Assembly (NCBI GenBank): GCA_900314745.1
Contig: OMWK01000016.1
Coordinates: 1 to 43,597, forward strand
Source of the DNA: an uncultured Eubacteriales bacterium
Lineage (GTDB): Bacteria > Bacillota > Clostridia > Saccharofermentanales > Saccharofermentanaceae
Length of the DNA stretch: 43,597 bases
Direction: 5' to 3'
Positions within the stretch are counted from its first letter, which is position 1. Each line of letters opens with the position of its first letter. The position numbers and the translations under genes were made by a program. Below are positions 34,871-43,597 of the stretch, piece by piece. The notes under the pieces are model-generated. The model did not search any database. It was not told where the DNA came from and saw only the letters and a list, made by a program, of their open reading frames with translations.

Positions 34871-36179
34871 TTATATCCTCGAATCTCGATTCTATGGATG
34901 CCGCGTGGCATGTGAGGCCCTCGCTTCTCGCGAACTTCGCTACATCCTTATATACGTTTCTCAAAGACTCCTCGTTATAGTTGATAACACTCATCTTCTT
35001 ATAGAAGTCACCCGTATTAAGAGGTGAGAAGAATCTTGCCGTGCCGCTTGTAGGCAGTGTGTGGTTAGGTCCTGCGAAGTAATCTCCCAGAGGTTCCGGT
35101 GAGAAGTTTCCGAGGAATACGGCTCCTGCGTTATTGATCTTCTTAAGAACCTCCTCGGGTTCGCTTACGCAGAGCTCAAGGTGCTCAGGTGCAAGCTCCT
35201 CGGAGAACGCAACGGCGGTATCAACGGAATCAACGCTTATTACCGAGCAGTAGTTCTCCATCGAACCCTGAAGCTGTGCCTGTCTGTCCGCTGCATCGGA
35301 CCTTCTGTCAGCAGCTTCCCAGATCTTGACCGCGAGATCTTCACCCTTTGCTAGAACTATCGCGGATGCGAGCTTATCGTGCTCTGCCTGTGCGAGCATG
35401 TCGGCAGCGACGTACTCGGGGTTGCTGGACTCGTCTGCAATGATAACGACTTCGGAAGGACCTGCGAACATGTCGATGTCAACCTGGCCGAAAACGAGTC
35501 TTTTCGCCGTGTTAACGTAAATGTTGCCGGGGCCGCATATCTTGTCTACGCGGGGGATCGTCTCCGTGCCGTATGCCATGGCAGCGATAGCCTGTGCGCC
35601 TCCGACCTTGTAGATCTCCGTAGCGCCTGCTATGTCTGCAGCTGCGAGTATTACCGGTGCAATGGAGCCGTCAGCTCTCGGCGGCGTGCAGAATACGATC
35701 CTCGGAACGCCTGCAACCGATGCGGGTATGACATCCATGAGAACCGTTGACGGCAAAGGTGCCGTACCGCCCGGAACATAGACGCCCGCGACGGTGATGG
35801 GACGGACGCGGACTCCGATCTTGGAGCCTTCAGCGGTATCCATCATGAAGCCCTCTTCCCTCTGCTTCTCGTGGAAGACTCTGATGTTCTCGGCTGCCTT
35901 CTTCATGACGCGGAGAAGTTCGGGATCTTCCTTCTCGAGTGATTCATATGCGCTTCTTATCTCTTCCGGTGTAACCCTCATGGTCGCAGAAGTGAGAGCT
36001 GCCTTGTCGAATTTTGCCGTATACTCGAGTACCGCCTCGTCGCCTCTTGTCTTAATGTCATCGAGGACTCCCTGGACGACGCTTATTACGGGACCTAAGT
36101 CCATCTTGCCCCTGGCGCCTAACTCGTCACAAACTTCCTTAAGGTTATCTTTGGTTCCCTTTACAAATCTGCATTTCAT
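34863..36179 (-). CDS. hisD: Histidinol dehydrogenase
   Basis: HisD makes the last two oxidations to histidine using NAD and zinc. The 438 residues have [19 protein letters not shown], the family signature near [20 protein letters not shown] and [16 protein letters not shown], and the zinc-site region LAQAEHD. The end of hisG overlaps its start by four bases. Confidence 0.97.
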   Translation of the reverse strand: MKCRFVKGTKDNLKEVCDELGARGKMDLGPVISVVQGVLDDIKTRGDEAVLEYTAKFDKAALTSATMRVTPEEIRSAYESLEKEDPELLRVMKKAAENIRVFHEKQREEGFMMDTAEGSKIGVRVRPITVAGVYVPGGTAPLPSTVLMDVIPASVAGVPRIVFCTPPRADGSIAPVILAAADIAGATEIYKVGGAQAIAAMAYGTETIPRVDKICGPGNIYVNTAKRLVFGQVDIDMFAGPSEVVIIADESSNPEYVAADMLAQAEHDKLASAIVLAKGEDLAVKIWEAADRRSDAADRQAQLQGSMENYCSVISVDSVDTAVAFSEELAPEHLELCVSEPEEVLKKINNAGAVFLGNFSPEPLGDYFAGPNHTLPTSGTARFFSPLNTGDFYKKMSVINYNEESLRNVYKDVAKFARSEGLTCHAASIESRFEDINE

Positions 36180-36814
36180 AAAAGTGCTATCTGCTCCTTA
36201 ATCTTCTCTATCATCGGCTTGATCTCCGAAGACTTCATCTTCATTGATACGCGGTTAACTACTACTCTTGCTGAGATGTCGGCGACGGTCTCGATTACAT
36301 CAAGCCCGTTCTCCTTCAGCGTTCTTCCGGACTCTACAATATCCACGATGCAGTCTGCAAGTCCGATCAAAGGTGCGAGCTCGATTGAGCCGTTGAGCTT
36401 AATGATCTCAACGCTCTCCTTCTTGACTCCCTCGAAATATGCTCTCGTTATATTCGGGTACTTCGTCGCGATCCTCTTGTTGGGTATGAGGTCTAACTTG
36501 CCGTCCTTAAGGTCTACGGGACCTGCTACACACATGCGGCACTTTCCGAAGCCCAGGTCAGCCACTTCATAGAGGTCTCTTCCTTCTTCGAGAAGCGTGT
36601 CCTTGCCTACAAATCCGATGTCAGCCGCACCGTACTCGACGTAAGTCGGAACGTCAGCGGGCTTTGCCATGATGAATCTCAAGCCCGCCTTCTCGTCCTC
36701 GAGGATGAGCTTTCTGGACTCGTCCTTCGCAGCCGTGCAGTCGTAGCCTGCGTTCTCGAGAAGAACAATGGCCTTCTCTGCAAGTCTTCCTTTGGATAAA
36801 GCAATTGTCAGCAT
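36176..36814 (-). CDS. hisG: ATP phosphoribosyltransferase, short form
   Basis: HisG starts the pathway, joining ATP and PRPP. The ATG at 36814 ([19 protein letters not shown]) follows GGAGGGGGAGTAAG; a longer frame upstream runs into hisZ and lacks similarity. At 212 residues it is the short form, without the C-terminal regulatory domain, so it needs HisZ. HisZ is encoded immediately upstream, one base away. The motif [20 protein letters not shown] is typical. Confidence 0.97.
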   Translation of the reverse strand: MLTIALSKGRLAEKAIVLLENAGYDCTAAKDESRKLILEDEKAGLRFIMAKPADVPTYVEYGAADIGFVGKDTLLEEGRDLYEVADLGFGKCRMCVAGPVDLKDGKLDLIPNKRIATKYPNITRAYFEGVKKESVEIIKLNGSIELAPLIGLADCIVDIVESGRTLKENGLDVIETVADISARVVVNRVSMKMKSSEIKPMIEKIKEQIALL

Positions 36815-36815
36815 C

Positions 36816-38006
36816 TTACTCCCCCTCCACGTAAAGGGCTCTTCCGATGCCCTGTTTTCCTGCATACTCATTAAGTTCATCTTTGCTCTTGCCCGTCGTG
36901 TCGATTATGACCGCAAGTCCCTCATCGCGAAGCTTCTTAGCCTCCTCATAAGCCTTGCCCCTGAAGCCGTTCTTAAATCCGATGACTACATCGCAGGGTG
37001 TCTCATTCATGGATACGCCCTGCCGGAGAAGTGCCGTCAGCGTAAGTGTAAGACTCAGCGAGAATCCTACGCAGCCCATCTGTCTTCCGAATACCGCAAC
37101 GGTGTTGTCGTAACGGCCACCGGAGATGATCGGGAATCCGACCTCATATGTATATCCTTTAAATATTACGCCGGTATAGTAATCGATGGAGCCTCCGAGA
37201 AGACCGGAATCCACTGATACATACTTAAGGAAGCCCTGCTCGTCCAAAGCATCGAGGATATCCTTAAGATTATCGAGAGCATCGAGTGCTTCCTTCTCCG
37301 TAACCTTGGCTCTGAAAGCGTCGATGATGTCATAAGTTCCCTGTGCATCGGGGAGCATGAGAAGAAGCTCTTTCTGATTCTTATCGAGTCCGAGCTGGTC
37401 GGATGTCTTCTCGATGGTAACCGTATCACGGCTGCTGATGGCATTCCTGATGACTTCCCTGTCGGTGTCGCCAAGGCCTACCTGCTTCGCGATTCCGTCA
37501 TAAAGTCTTACCTGGCCGATGGAGATCTGAAGATCCTTGATGCCGGCAGAAAGCGCGGACTTGATCGCCAGAGCGATTACTTCGGCATCCGCATCGGCAC
37601 CGTCAGCTCCCATGAGCTCGACTCCGGCCTGTGTGAATTCATTCTGCTTTCCTCCGCCGGAGTCAGCGAAGCGGAACATATTCTCAATGTAGCAAAGCCT
37701 TAAAGGCAGTGATGCGGGATCAAAGTCCTTGATGCCGGCCGCATATCTTACCGCGGGAATAGTTCCGTCATAGCGAAGCGCCAGAAGTCTTCCCTTCTGA
37801 TCTGTCATCTTATAAAGATTCTGCTCCGGAACAAATCCCGGACGGCTGTATATATCCAGATACTCGATACCCGGAGTCTCGATCTGACTGTATCCGTGGA
37901 GACGGAAGAGTTCTTCAAGCTTGCGCTCGGTCTGCTTCTTGAAGGCGCAAATGCCGGGAAGCGTGTCCGTAAATCCGTCTGCAGTGTAAAACTTAGCGTC
38001 GATCAT
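36816..38006 (-). CDS. hisZ: ATP phosphoribosyltransferase regulatory subunit
   Basis: HisZ is a catalytically dead relative of histidyl-tRNA synthetase that forms an octamer with short HisG and gives it histidine feedback. The 396 residues have the class-II core ([22 protein letters not shown] start, [28 protein letters not shown]). They retain no full aaRS anticodon domain. As first gene of the operon it lies just after the promoter and palindromic operator. Being next to short hisG rules out hisS. Confidence 0.95.
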   Translation of the reverse strand: MIDAKFYTADGFTDTLPGICAFKKQTERKLEELFRLHGYSQIETPGIEYLDIYSRPGFVPEQNLYKMTDQKGRLLALRYDGTIPAVRYAAGIKDFDPASLPLRLCYIENMFRFADSGGGKQNEFTQAGVELMGADGADADAEVIALAIKSALSAGIKDLQISIGQVRLYDGIAKQVGLGDTDREVIRNAISSRDTVTIEKTSDQLGLDKNQKELLLMLPDAQGTYDIIDAFRAKVTEKEALDALDNLKDILDALDEQGFLKYVSVDSGLLGGSIDYYTGVIFKGYTYEVGFPIISGGRYDNTVAVFGRQMGCVGFSLSLTLTLTALLRQGVSMNETPCDVVIGFKNGFRGKAYEEAKKLRDEGLAVIIDTTGKSKDELNEYAGKQGIGRALYVEGE

Positions 38007-38025
38007 AGTATGTTTCCTTTCTATT

Positions 38026-38053
38026 CACTTTAGCGCACTAAAGCACTAAAGTA
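38026..38053 (-). promoter_or_regulatory. Palindromic operator at the his operon start site
   Basis: On the minus strand two direct half-sites, CTTTAGTGC and TTTAGTGC, are followed by the inverted GCTAAAGTG. The 16-base segment CTTTAGTGCGCTAAAG is a near-perfect palindrome. It lies right after the predicted start site, where repressor sites commonly act. A TrpR-like regulator of his genes (HisR/YerC type) is a candidate, from general knowledge and not proven here. The leader, about 50 bases, is too short for a T-box. Confidence 0.65.
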
Positions 38054-38060
38054 CCCGAGC

Positions 38061-38089
38061 ATTATACAAACGCTCGTGGTATTTGTCAA
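38061..38089 (-). promoter_or_regulatory. Consensus promoter of the histidine operon
   Basis: Minus strand TTGACA (38084-38089), 17 bases and TATAAT (38061-38066), both hexamers perfect. Such strength makes active repression likely, and the palindrome follows immediately downstream. Confidence 0.93.
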
Positions 38090-38099
38090 ATACGCCGTA

Positions 38100-38564
38100 T
38101 CACTTATGGTAATTCTCGCCATTGTAGATCTTAAAACCCCGGTAAAGCTGTTCAAGGACGATCAGGCGGGTCATGGTATGCGTCATTGTGTGCTTTCCGA
38201 GGCACAGTCTTAAGTTGGCGCGCGAAGTAACTTCGGGGGCGATGCCGTTGCTGCCGCCGATCACCATGGTGAGTTTGCCGCCTCCCTTTTCGAGAGAGGA
38301 GATCAAAGCCTCACTTACCTGTTCCGAAGTAAGCTCCTTGCCGTGGAGGTCGATAGCCCAGACCTGATCGCCGGGCTTGATCTTGCTTAATATCCTCTCG
38401 CCTTCCTGTGCGAGAGCGCGTTCCATGGGGATGTAGTCGGGACTTGCCTCGACCTCGATGATCTCAGTTTTGCAGTACTTCCCGAGGCGCTTTATGTATT
38501 CCTCCACGCCTTCCTGGAGCCATTTCTCGCGTATCTTCCCGGGACAGATCAATGTAAGCTTCAT
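38100..38564 (-). CDS. rlmH: 23S rRNA pseudouridine-1915 N3-methyltransferase
   Basis: RlmH is a SPOUT methyltransferase that modifies helix 69 of 23S rRNA on the assembled 70S ribosome. The ATG at 38564 (MKLTLICPGKIREKWLQEG) gives 154 residues, near the usual 159. The SAM-binding knot motifs are VIGGSNGIAPEV and HTMTRLIVLEQLYRGFKI, ending YHK. An upstream in-frame start would run into walJ. It lies one base after walJ. Confidence 0.96.
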   Translation of the reverse strand: MKLTLICPGKIREKWLQEGVEEYIKRLGKYCKTEIIEVEASPDYIPMERALAQEGERILSKIKPGDQVWAIDLHGKELTSEQVSEALISSLEKGGGKLTMVIGGSNGIAPEVTSRANLRLCLGKHTMTHTMTRLIVLEQLYRGFKIYNGENYHK

Positions 38565-38565
38565 A

Positions 38566-39360
38566 TCAGAAAGAGAAACCTTCGGTAGGCTCGTAACGGT
38601 TCGCGACGCGCATCTCGTAGTCAACGCCGTTGATAAGCTTCTGTGATGCAAGATACCCACATACAGTGGTCTCGGCCTTAGACGGAGTGTTGTTGTTCTC
38701 GGACAGGTGTCCTAAGAAGAACTTTCTGGTTCCGTTGTCGATGAAGAACTTCACAGCCTGTGCGCATTCATCATTGCTCATGTGTCCGCCCTCGCCCGCG
38801 ATCCTCGCCTTCAAGTCTTCGGGATAGTCACCGTACACGAGCATTCTTATATCGTAATTGGACTCTATGAGCATCGCGTCGACGCCCTTCGCGAAATCCA
38901 TAATGTCATCGGTCATATAACCTAAGTCCGTCGCCACCACGCACGAGCTGTTTCCGTCGCTGATCTTATAGCAGCACGAACCTCTGGCATCGTGAGGTGT
39001 GCTTACGGCTTCGATAACAACACCTGGAACGACCTCATAGGATTTGCCCGGATCGATCATGATGTCGGGAGTCTCATCGTGAGGCTTCGTAAATCTTCGT
39101 CTCATTCCGAAGAAAGTATCATTCGTCGCATAGAGTCTGGAAGGATATTTTCTTATAAAAACATCGAGTCCGCTTACGTGATCGACGTGACTGTGCGTGA
39201 TAAGGACAGCGTCGATGGAAGCAGGGTCCGTGCCTACCTGAGAAAGGGCTTCCTTTATCGCCTTACAATTCTTTCCTGCATCAATGAGAATGTTAGCTCC
39301 ATGGGCACGTACCAGCGTACAGTTGCCGCTGCTTCCGGAGAATAATGGTACGAGCTCCAT
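38566..39360 (-). CDS. walJ: MBL-fold hydrolase WalJ/VicX (YycJ)
   Basis: A 264-residue metallo-beta-lactamase-fold protein that starts MELVPLFSGSSGNCTLVRA, with the motif THSHVDHVSG (HxHxDH). This is the conserved companion of the WalRK/VicRK system. Its nuclease-like activity is proposed in the literature, with the exact role unsettled. An in-frame longer start would overlap murA. It follows murA by one base and precedes rlmH, the same order as in other Firmicutes. Confidence 0.92.
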   Translation of the reverse strand: MELVPLFSGSSGNCTLVRAHGANILIDAGKNCKAIKEALSQVGTDPASIDAVLITHSHVDHVSGLDVFIRKYPSRLYATNDTFFGMRRRFTKPHDETPDIMIDPGKSYEVVPGVVIEAVSTPHDARGSCCYKISDGNSSCVVATDLGYMTDDIMDFAKGVDAMLIESNYDIRMLVYGDYPEDLKARIAGEGGHMSNDECAQAVKFFIDNGTRKFFLGHLSENNNTPSKAETTVCGYLASQKLINGVDYEMRVANRYEPTEGFSF

Positions 39361-39361
39361 A

Positions 39362-40684
39362 TCAGGCCTCGGTATCTTCGTAAAGACCGATACTGTTTGC
39401 CACCTCAATATCAGCGCCGAGGGACTTGAGTTTATCTACGATCTTCTCGTAACCTCTGTCAATTCTTCTTGCTTCATCAATATACGAAGTACCCTCGGCA
39501 GCGAGAGCCGCACAGACGAGAGCTGCTCCGGCACGAAGGTCAGTAGCCTTGACCTGGGCACAGTTGAATTTCTTAATGCCGTTGACGAGGGCGATGTGGT
39601 CGAAGATGTTAATATGAGCACCCATTCTCAGAAGCTCCGGGATGTACTGGTACCTGTTCTCCCAGACATCCTCATCCATCTTGCTCTGTCCCTCGGAAAG
39701 GCACAGAAGAACGACAGCCTGAGGCTGAAGGTCAGTAGGGAATCCGGGGTAAGGAGCAGTCTTAACGTTCGTGCCCCATATCTCTTCATCGGGATCCTTA
39801 TATACTCTTACAAAGTCGTCTCCCTCCTCTACTGTGTATCCCATCTCACGCATCTTGGATGAGAGAGGATCCATATGGGTAGGGATTATGTTATGTACTG
39901 TTACATCGCCGTTCGTGACAGCCGCGGCGATCATATATGTTCCGGCCTCGATCTGGTCGGGGATTATCGAATATGTGAAATTGCCGGGAAGGTGCGGAAC
40001 ACCGACGATATTGATGGTATCCGTACCTGCGCCCTTGATCCTCGCGCCCATGGCATTGAGGAAGTTCGCGACGTCAACAATGTGAGGCTCCTTGGCAGCA
40101 TTGACTATGGTTGTCTTGCCCTGCGCCTTTGCAGCGGCGAGCATGACGTTAATCGTGGCACCTACGCTTACGATATCAAGGAATATCTTCGCTCCGTGCA
40201 GGGGATCCGCATGAAGCGATATGATGCCGCCGTTAAGATTTCTGTAATCCGCACCTCTGGCACCCATCTGCCTGAACGCCTTAAGGTGAAGGTCGATCGG
40301 GCGCTGGCCGAAGTCGCAGCCTCCGGGCATACGAAGGGATGCCTTGCCGCATCTTCCGAGGAGTGCTCCGAGAAGGTAGTAAGATGCCCTTATCTTGGAT
40401 ACTCCGGGCTCAGTAGCCTCATGAGTGTTGATCTGTCTAGGATCTATATGAAGTGTAACGGATCCTTCGGGACTTAATTCAGTCTCGATCTTGGCTCCTA
40501 TCGATTCGCATATCTTGACCATGACATGAACATCGGAGATGTCGGGTACATTCTCGAGTGTGCATGTACCGTCGATCATCATGGCAGCAGCGAGTATACC
40601 GAGTACGGCATTCTTGCTTCCGCTGATATTAACATGGCCCTTAAGCGGTTTCCCGCCTGTTATCTTAAATGAATATGAATTCAA
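39362..40684 (-). CDS. murA: UDP-N-acetylglucosamine 1-carboxyvinyltransferase
   Basis: MurA adds enolpyruvate to UDP-GlcNAc, the first committed step of peptidoglycan synthesis. The 440 residues start with the substrate-binding motif ISGSKNAVLGILAA. The catalytic cysteine lies in MPGGCDFGQRPIDLHLK, so the enzyme should be fosfomycin-sensitive. Its insertion between the WalK-type kinase and walJ ties wall synthesis to the regulator. Gaps to both neighbours are one base. Confidence 0.97.
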   Translation of the reverse strand: MNSYSFKITGGKPLKGHVNISGSKNAVLGILAAAMMIDGTCTLENVPDISDVHVMVKICESIGAKIETELSPEGSVTLHIDPRQINTHEATEPGVSKIRASYYLLGALLGRCGKASLRMPGGCDFGQRPIDLHLKAFRQMGARGADYRNLNGGIISLHADPLHGAKIFLDIVSVGATINVMLAAAKAQGKTTIVNAAKEPHIVDVANFLNAMGARIKGAGTDTINIVGVPHLPGNFTYSIIPDQIEAGTYMIAAAVTNGDVTVHNIIPTHMDPLSSKMREMGYTVEEGDDFVRVYKDPDEEIWGTNVKTAPYPGFPTDLQPQAVVLLCLSEGQSKMDEDVWENRYQYIPELLRMGAHINIFDHIALVNGIKKFNCAQVKATDLRAGAALVCAALAAEGTSYIDEARRIDRGYEKIVDKLKSLGADIEVANSIGLYEDTEA

Positions 40685-40685
40685 A

Positions 40686-42623
40686 TTATTTTCCTTCCGT
40701 CTCGTCCAGAACCTGTCTTACGGCAGACTGAATTTGCGCCCCACTATTATCTTCGGAAGATGCCGTTAAGTCAAGGAAAAGGCTTCCCTTCTTCTTCTTT
40801 CTGGGCGCTGATTTCTTTACCTTCGAAGCTTCCGGATGAACCGTTACTGCCTGCCTTCTGCTGACCTCCTGATCTGCCGCTGAAGTGACGACCGGTTTAT
40901 TCGGAACGGCTCTCGGCAGGATCTGCTGGGTAAGGATGGCCTTCGCCTCTTCCCTTCTCTCACGGTCTTCCCTCGCGAGCCTCTCCTCTTCGGTCTCCAC
41001 GTGCACTTCCTCGACTGGCTCCTCATGCTCTTCCAAAACTTCCGCGATTTCCTCTGCTACTGCTGCTTCCGGCTTCACTTCAGCACTTTCCTCTTCGAAA
41101 AGCACATCGTCCCTGTCCTCGGAATTCTCTATAACGTCAAATGCCTCATCGAGCATATCGGGCTCAATAAACGTGAGCTCGTCGACGAGGTCTGTGTATC
41201 TGTCATCTCCGAAGGCCTTCAAAAGCTCAACCGTCTTCTGATCCTTCAATGTACTCTCGCCTAAGGGAACCGTCTCGAACTCATCAGCGATCTTCTCAAC
41301 GTCCTCGTAACCCATAGAACGGGCGGCTTCAACTGCCTGAAGTGCAATGAACTCCGCTGCAGACCTGAAATAAGGCTTCTCGCTTATGATTCCCGTCTTC
41401 GCATCTTCATAGACGCTCTCGAATACTGAACCTGCGATGGGAAGTATGACAGTGAAGGACGATCCGGAGCCAAGCTTCGTGCTGACATTGATCGTACCCT
41501 CGTGCATGTCGATGATGTCCTTGACTATCGCGAGTCCGATTCCCGAACCGCCGGTCTCTCTTGATCCCGAATTATCGACGCGGAAGAAGCGCTCGAAGAG
41601 ATAATCGACATCCTTCTCGGGCACGCCTCTGCCGTTATCGGATACCTCGATCGCGATGCGGTCATCTATCGCCGAGACGCTGATGTCGACGCGGTCCGGC
41701 TCCGTCTTATCCTCATATGATATGTACTTGATAGCGTTCGTAAGAAGGTTGATAACGACTCTCATGATGAGCTTATCGTTACCATAAACGAGCGGATAGT
41801 ACATGTTCTCGGGAACGCTTATATTTACCTTGTCCCTGCCGGGATATTCTGCAACAGAAGCAACCGCGAGACCGATGACGCTGCCGATATCAACTATGGA
41901 CATCGGAACCTTGTCCTGGCATCTCGAGAGCGTCAGGAAGTCCTGAACTATGTCCTGCATTCTGACGGCATTTACGATGACCCTGTTGCCCCACGTCTTG
42001 ATCTGATCGTAAGTGGGCATGTTATCCGGCGTGATGTTATTAATAAACAGCTCCGATGCGCGGATAACCGTAAGAGGAGTCTTCAGTTCGTGAGATACGT
42101 TGGCAGCAAGATCCTTCTGTCTTCTCTCATCGTCCTCGATCTGGGTGATGTCATCGACAATGACGATGTCGAGCCTGGCCTTGTCGTAGATCTTACGAAG
42201 TATCCTTATCTCGAATATCTTGCTTTCCGTCGTGTAATTTACCCTGATGGTAAAATCGGAATTCTCTATATTAAGAAGATAATCAGATTTAAGATGGTTA
42301 TCCTTCTCGAATCTGTCCAGGAATGCGTCCATCGTGGGCGGGACGGCAGAACCTTCGAGGATATCCATGGTCTCGATGGTGTGGTTGTTATACACGATTC
42401 CGTTCGCGTCATAAGCTATGACACCGAGACATACATTGTCGATGATTGAAGATCTGACCTGTCCCTGGTACTCGAGCTTGTCTATTATCTGCTTAACCTT
42501 CTCGTCCGCGTTGTGATTATAGACATTATTGCCGACAATATACCCGACGGCGAGTCCCAGAAATATCAGGATACATACACCGACTACACACAGCGCGAAA
42601 TGCGTGGTGATAAAAGTGATCAT
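40686..42623 (-). CDS. walK: WalK/VicK-type sensor histidine kinase with a long acidic tail
   Basis: A membrane kinase that pairs with the response regulator upstream. It is 645 residues. A single N-terminal transmembrane segment (about 8-30) lies right at the start with no extracellular loop, like VicK of streptococci. A PAS-like sensing domain covers about 55-165. The phospho-acceptor is H178 in NVSHELKTPLT. The ATP-binding domain has the N-box (INLLTNAIKY, about 291) and G-box SDNGRGVP, ending near 400. About 245 further residues are acidic and low in complexity, then a basic KKSAPRKKKKGS stretch and a final helix-like end. No HAMP domain is seen. Confidence 0.93.
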   Translation of the reverse strand: MITFITTHFALCVVGVCILIFLGLAVGYIVGNNVYNHNADEKVKQIIDKLEYQGQVRSSIIDNVCLGVIAYDANGIVYNNHTIETMDILEGSAVPPTMDAFLDRFEKDNHLKSDYLLNIENSDFTIRVNYTTESKIFEIRILRKIYDKARLDIVIVDDITQIEDDERRQKDLAANVSHELKTPLTVIRASELFINNITPDNMPTYDQIKTWGNRVIVNAVRMQDIVQDFLTLSRCQDKVPMSIVDIGSVIGLAVASVAEYPGRDKVNISVPENMYYPLVYGNDKLIMRVVINLLTNAIKYISYEDKTEPDRVDISVSAIDDRIAIEVSDNGRGVPEKDVDYLFERFFRVDNSGSRETGGSGIGLAIVKDIIDMHEGTINVSTKLGSGSSFTVILPIAGSVFESVYEDAKTGIISEKPYFRSAAEFIALQAVEAARSMGYEDVEKIADEFETVPLGESTLKDQKTVELLKAFGDDRYTDLVDELTFIEPDMLDEAFDVIENSEDRDDVLFEEESAEVKPEAAVAEEIAEVLEEHEEPVEEVHVETEEERLAREDRERREEAKAILTQQILPRAVPNKPVVTSAADQEVSRRQAVTVHPEASKVKKSAPRKKKKGSLFLDLTASSEDNSGAQIQSAVRQVLDETEGK

Positions 42624-42632
42624 GGGTTTACC

Positions 42633-43343
42633 TTAATCGAATTCCTTCGGGAAATAATAACCCGATCCGCGTCTTGTAAGAATGTACTTGTAGTTGGGCT
42701 GGTTAGGCTCTATCTTCTTCCTCGTTCTTCTTACGGTAACGTCAACGGTTCGAACATCGCCGGAGAAAGCGTAATTCCACACCTTCGAGAGAAGTTCGTC
42801 TCTGGTGCAGACACGTCCCGCGTTCTGCTCAAGATACTGAACAAGCTTAAATTCATTGGAAGTCAGGTCGCAGCTGATGCCGTTAACAAGAACCTGCATC
42901 GCATCGTAATCGATTACGAGCTCGCCGTCACAGTATACGTGCTTGGAATTGTCTGCCTTGCTGTCGGAAGCGCCTCTGCTGGACCTTCTAAGTATTACCT
43001 TGACGCGCTCAACAAGAAGAGTCGGGTCGAAAGGCTTAGGCATATAGTCGTCGGCACCTCTTCTTAATGCCTCTATCTCATATACGGATAATTCTCCCTT
43101 GGCTGTAAGGAAAAGGATAGGGGTATCGTAACCCTCCTTGCGAAGATCCTCCGTGAACTGAATTCCGTTATAATTAGGCATCATCCAGTCGAGGATAATG
43201 AGGTCCGGGGCCTTCTCCTGAGCCATCTTATAACCTTCCTTAGGATCTGTTGAAGATATAGTCTCGAAGCCGAAGCTTCCAAGTACATCGGAAACTGATG
43301 AAACTATCTGCGGTTCATCATCTACAATCAAAATTTTTTCCAT
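42633..43343 (-). CDS. walR: WalR/VicR-type OmpR-family response regulator
   Basis: A DNA-binding regulator that in relatives controls wall hydrolases. The ATG at 43343 (MEKILIVDDEPQIVSSVS) gives 236 residues and has a GGGGGA ribosome binding site; a longer frame adds unlike sequence. The receiver phosphorylation Asp lies in LIILDWMMPNYNG. The C-terminal winged helix has RTVDVTVRRTRKKIEPN and the RRGSGYYF wing. It is 9 bp before walK and follows the rRNA operon. Confidence 0.94.
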   Translation of the reverse strand: MEKILIVDDEPQIVSSVSDVLGSFGFETISSTDPKEGYKMAQEKAPDLIILDWMMPNYNGIQFTEDLRKEGYDTPILFLTAKGELSVYEIEALRRGADDYMPKPFDPTLLVERVKVILRRSSRGASDSKADNSKHVYCDGELVIDYDAMQVLVNGISCDLTSNEFKLVQYLEQNAGRVCTRDELLSKVWNYAFSGDVRTVDVTVRRTRKKIEPNQPNYKYILTRRGSGYYFPKEFD

Positions 43344-43432
43344 AACAATCCGTCCCCCGGAAAATGTAACATTACAATATATGTTAGCAATAAAGTTTTT
43401 TTGTGGCAAACATATTTCAGAGTTTTTACAAC
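43344..43432 (-). promoter_or_regulatory. walR promoter region with inverted repeat
   Basis: On the minus strand TTGCCA, a 17-base spacer and TAACAT form the best -35/-10 pair. The -10 overlaps a perfect inverted repeat TAACAT/ATGTTA separated by 8 bases. The repeat could be an operator; the two half-sites do not have the spacing of the known WalR box, so self-control is not shown. Confidence 0.4.
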
Positions 43433-43469
43433 AAAAAAGAAGCCTCAAGCGGGTGACGCTTAAGGCTTC
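43433..43469 (-). terminator. Intrinsic terminator of the rRNA operon
   Basis: In the minus-strand transcript GAAGCCTTAAGCG pairs with CGCTTGAGGCTTC around a 5-base loop, followed by UUUUUU. It lies directly after 5S rRNA. Confidence 0.93.
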
Positions 43470-43475
43470 ATATAA

Positions 43476-43591
<116 letters not shown>

Positions 43592-43597
43592 ATGGTT

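Noticed and set aside
36816..38006. Histidyl-tRNA synthetase (hisS) instead of HisZ
   Set aside because: The similarity is to class-II HisRS, but the length, the adjacent short hisG and the operon position mark it as HisZ.
37990..38060. T-box leader for the histidine operon
   Set aside because: The leader is only about 50 bases and has no specifier loop, T-box sequence or terminator; the palindromic operator explains control better.

Overview
The window is a gene-dense, low-to-mid GC stretch of a Gram-positive chromosome, most likely class Clostridia (Bacillota). The evidence is the VicRK/WalRK-type two-component cluster with murA, an MBL-fold walJ and rlmH, the short HisG that needs HisZ, a zinc-type S14, strong GGAGG ribosome binding sites and consensus sigma-A promoters. 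I cannot name the genus. Nearly all genes are housekeeping or biosynthetic. I see no CRISPR array, phage, insertion sequence or toxin-antitoxin module.

Layout, left to right. Positions 1-8505 (minus) hold the S10-spc ribosomal protein operon from rpsJ down to a truncated rpsE, in the canonical order. It is preceded at 8506-8811 by its own promoter and a long structured leader with a terminator-like hairpin. Positions 8857-14537 (minus) form an apparent operon: a PucR/CdaR-type regulator, ftsE with a long acidic tail, ftsX, a coiled-coil M23 peptidase and hslO (Hsp33). Positions 14711-15826 (minus) hold a lone MsmK/UgpC-type sugar-ABC ATPase. Positions 16129-20885 (plus) are the only rightward genes: argC-argB-argD-argF plus a GNAT acetyltransferase, behind a promoter overlapped by two tandem ARG-box-like sites. 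Next come ispE (minus), a heterodimeric ABC exporter pair (21861-25540, minus) and tRNA-Met plus tRNA-Glu (minus).

Positions 25926-29412 (minus) are rpmG-secE-nusG-rplK-rplA-rplJ-rplL, with an L10-type leader before rplJ and a terminator after rplL, so rpoBC does not follow. Positions 29543-38006 (minus) are a compact histidine operon: hisZ-hisG-hisD-hisC-hisB-purC-hisH-hisA-hisFI-hisE. It has a perfect consensus promoter with a palindromic operator at the start site, a HisF-HisI fusion and purC inserted in the middle. Positions 38100-43343 (minus) are walR-walK-murA-walJ-rlmH. The window ends in a 5S rRNA gene (minus), the tail of an rRNA operon.

Functional links. The WalRK-like pair and the FtsEX/M23 module both concern cell-wall growth. 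The ornithine/citrulline and histidine operons are self-contained biosynthetic units with recognisable operators. PurC beside HisH/HisF fits the shared AICAR branch point. The points most worth a second look are the rpsJ leader, the acidic disordered tails on FtsE, WalK and SecE, the HisF-HisI fusion, two apparently leaderless genes, the his operator and the GNAT gene as a possible missing N-acetylglutamate synthase.
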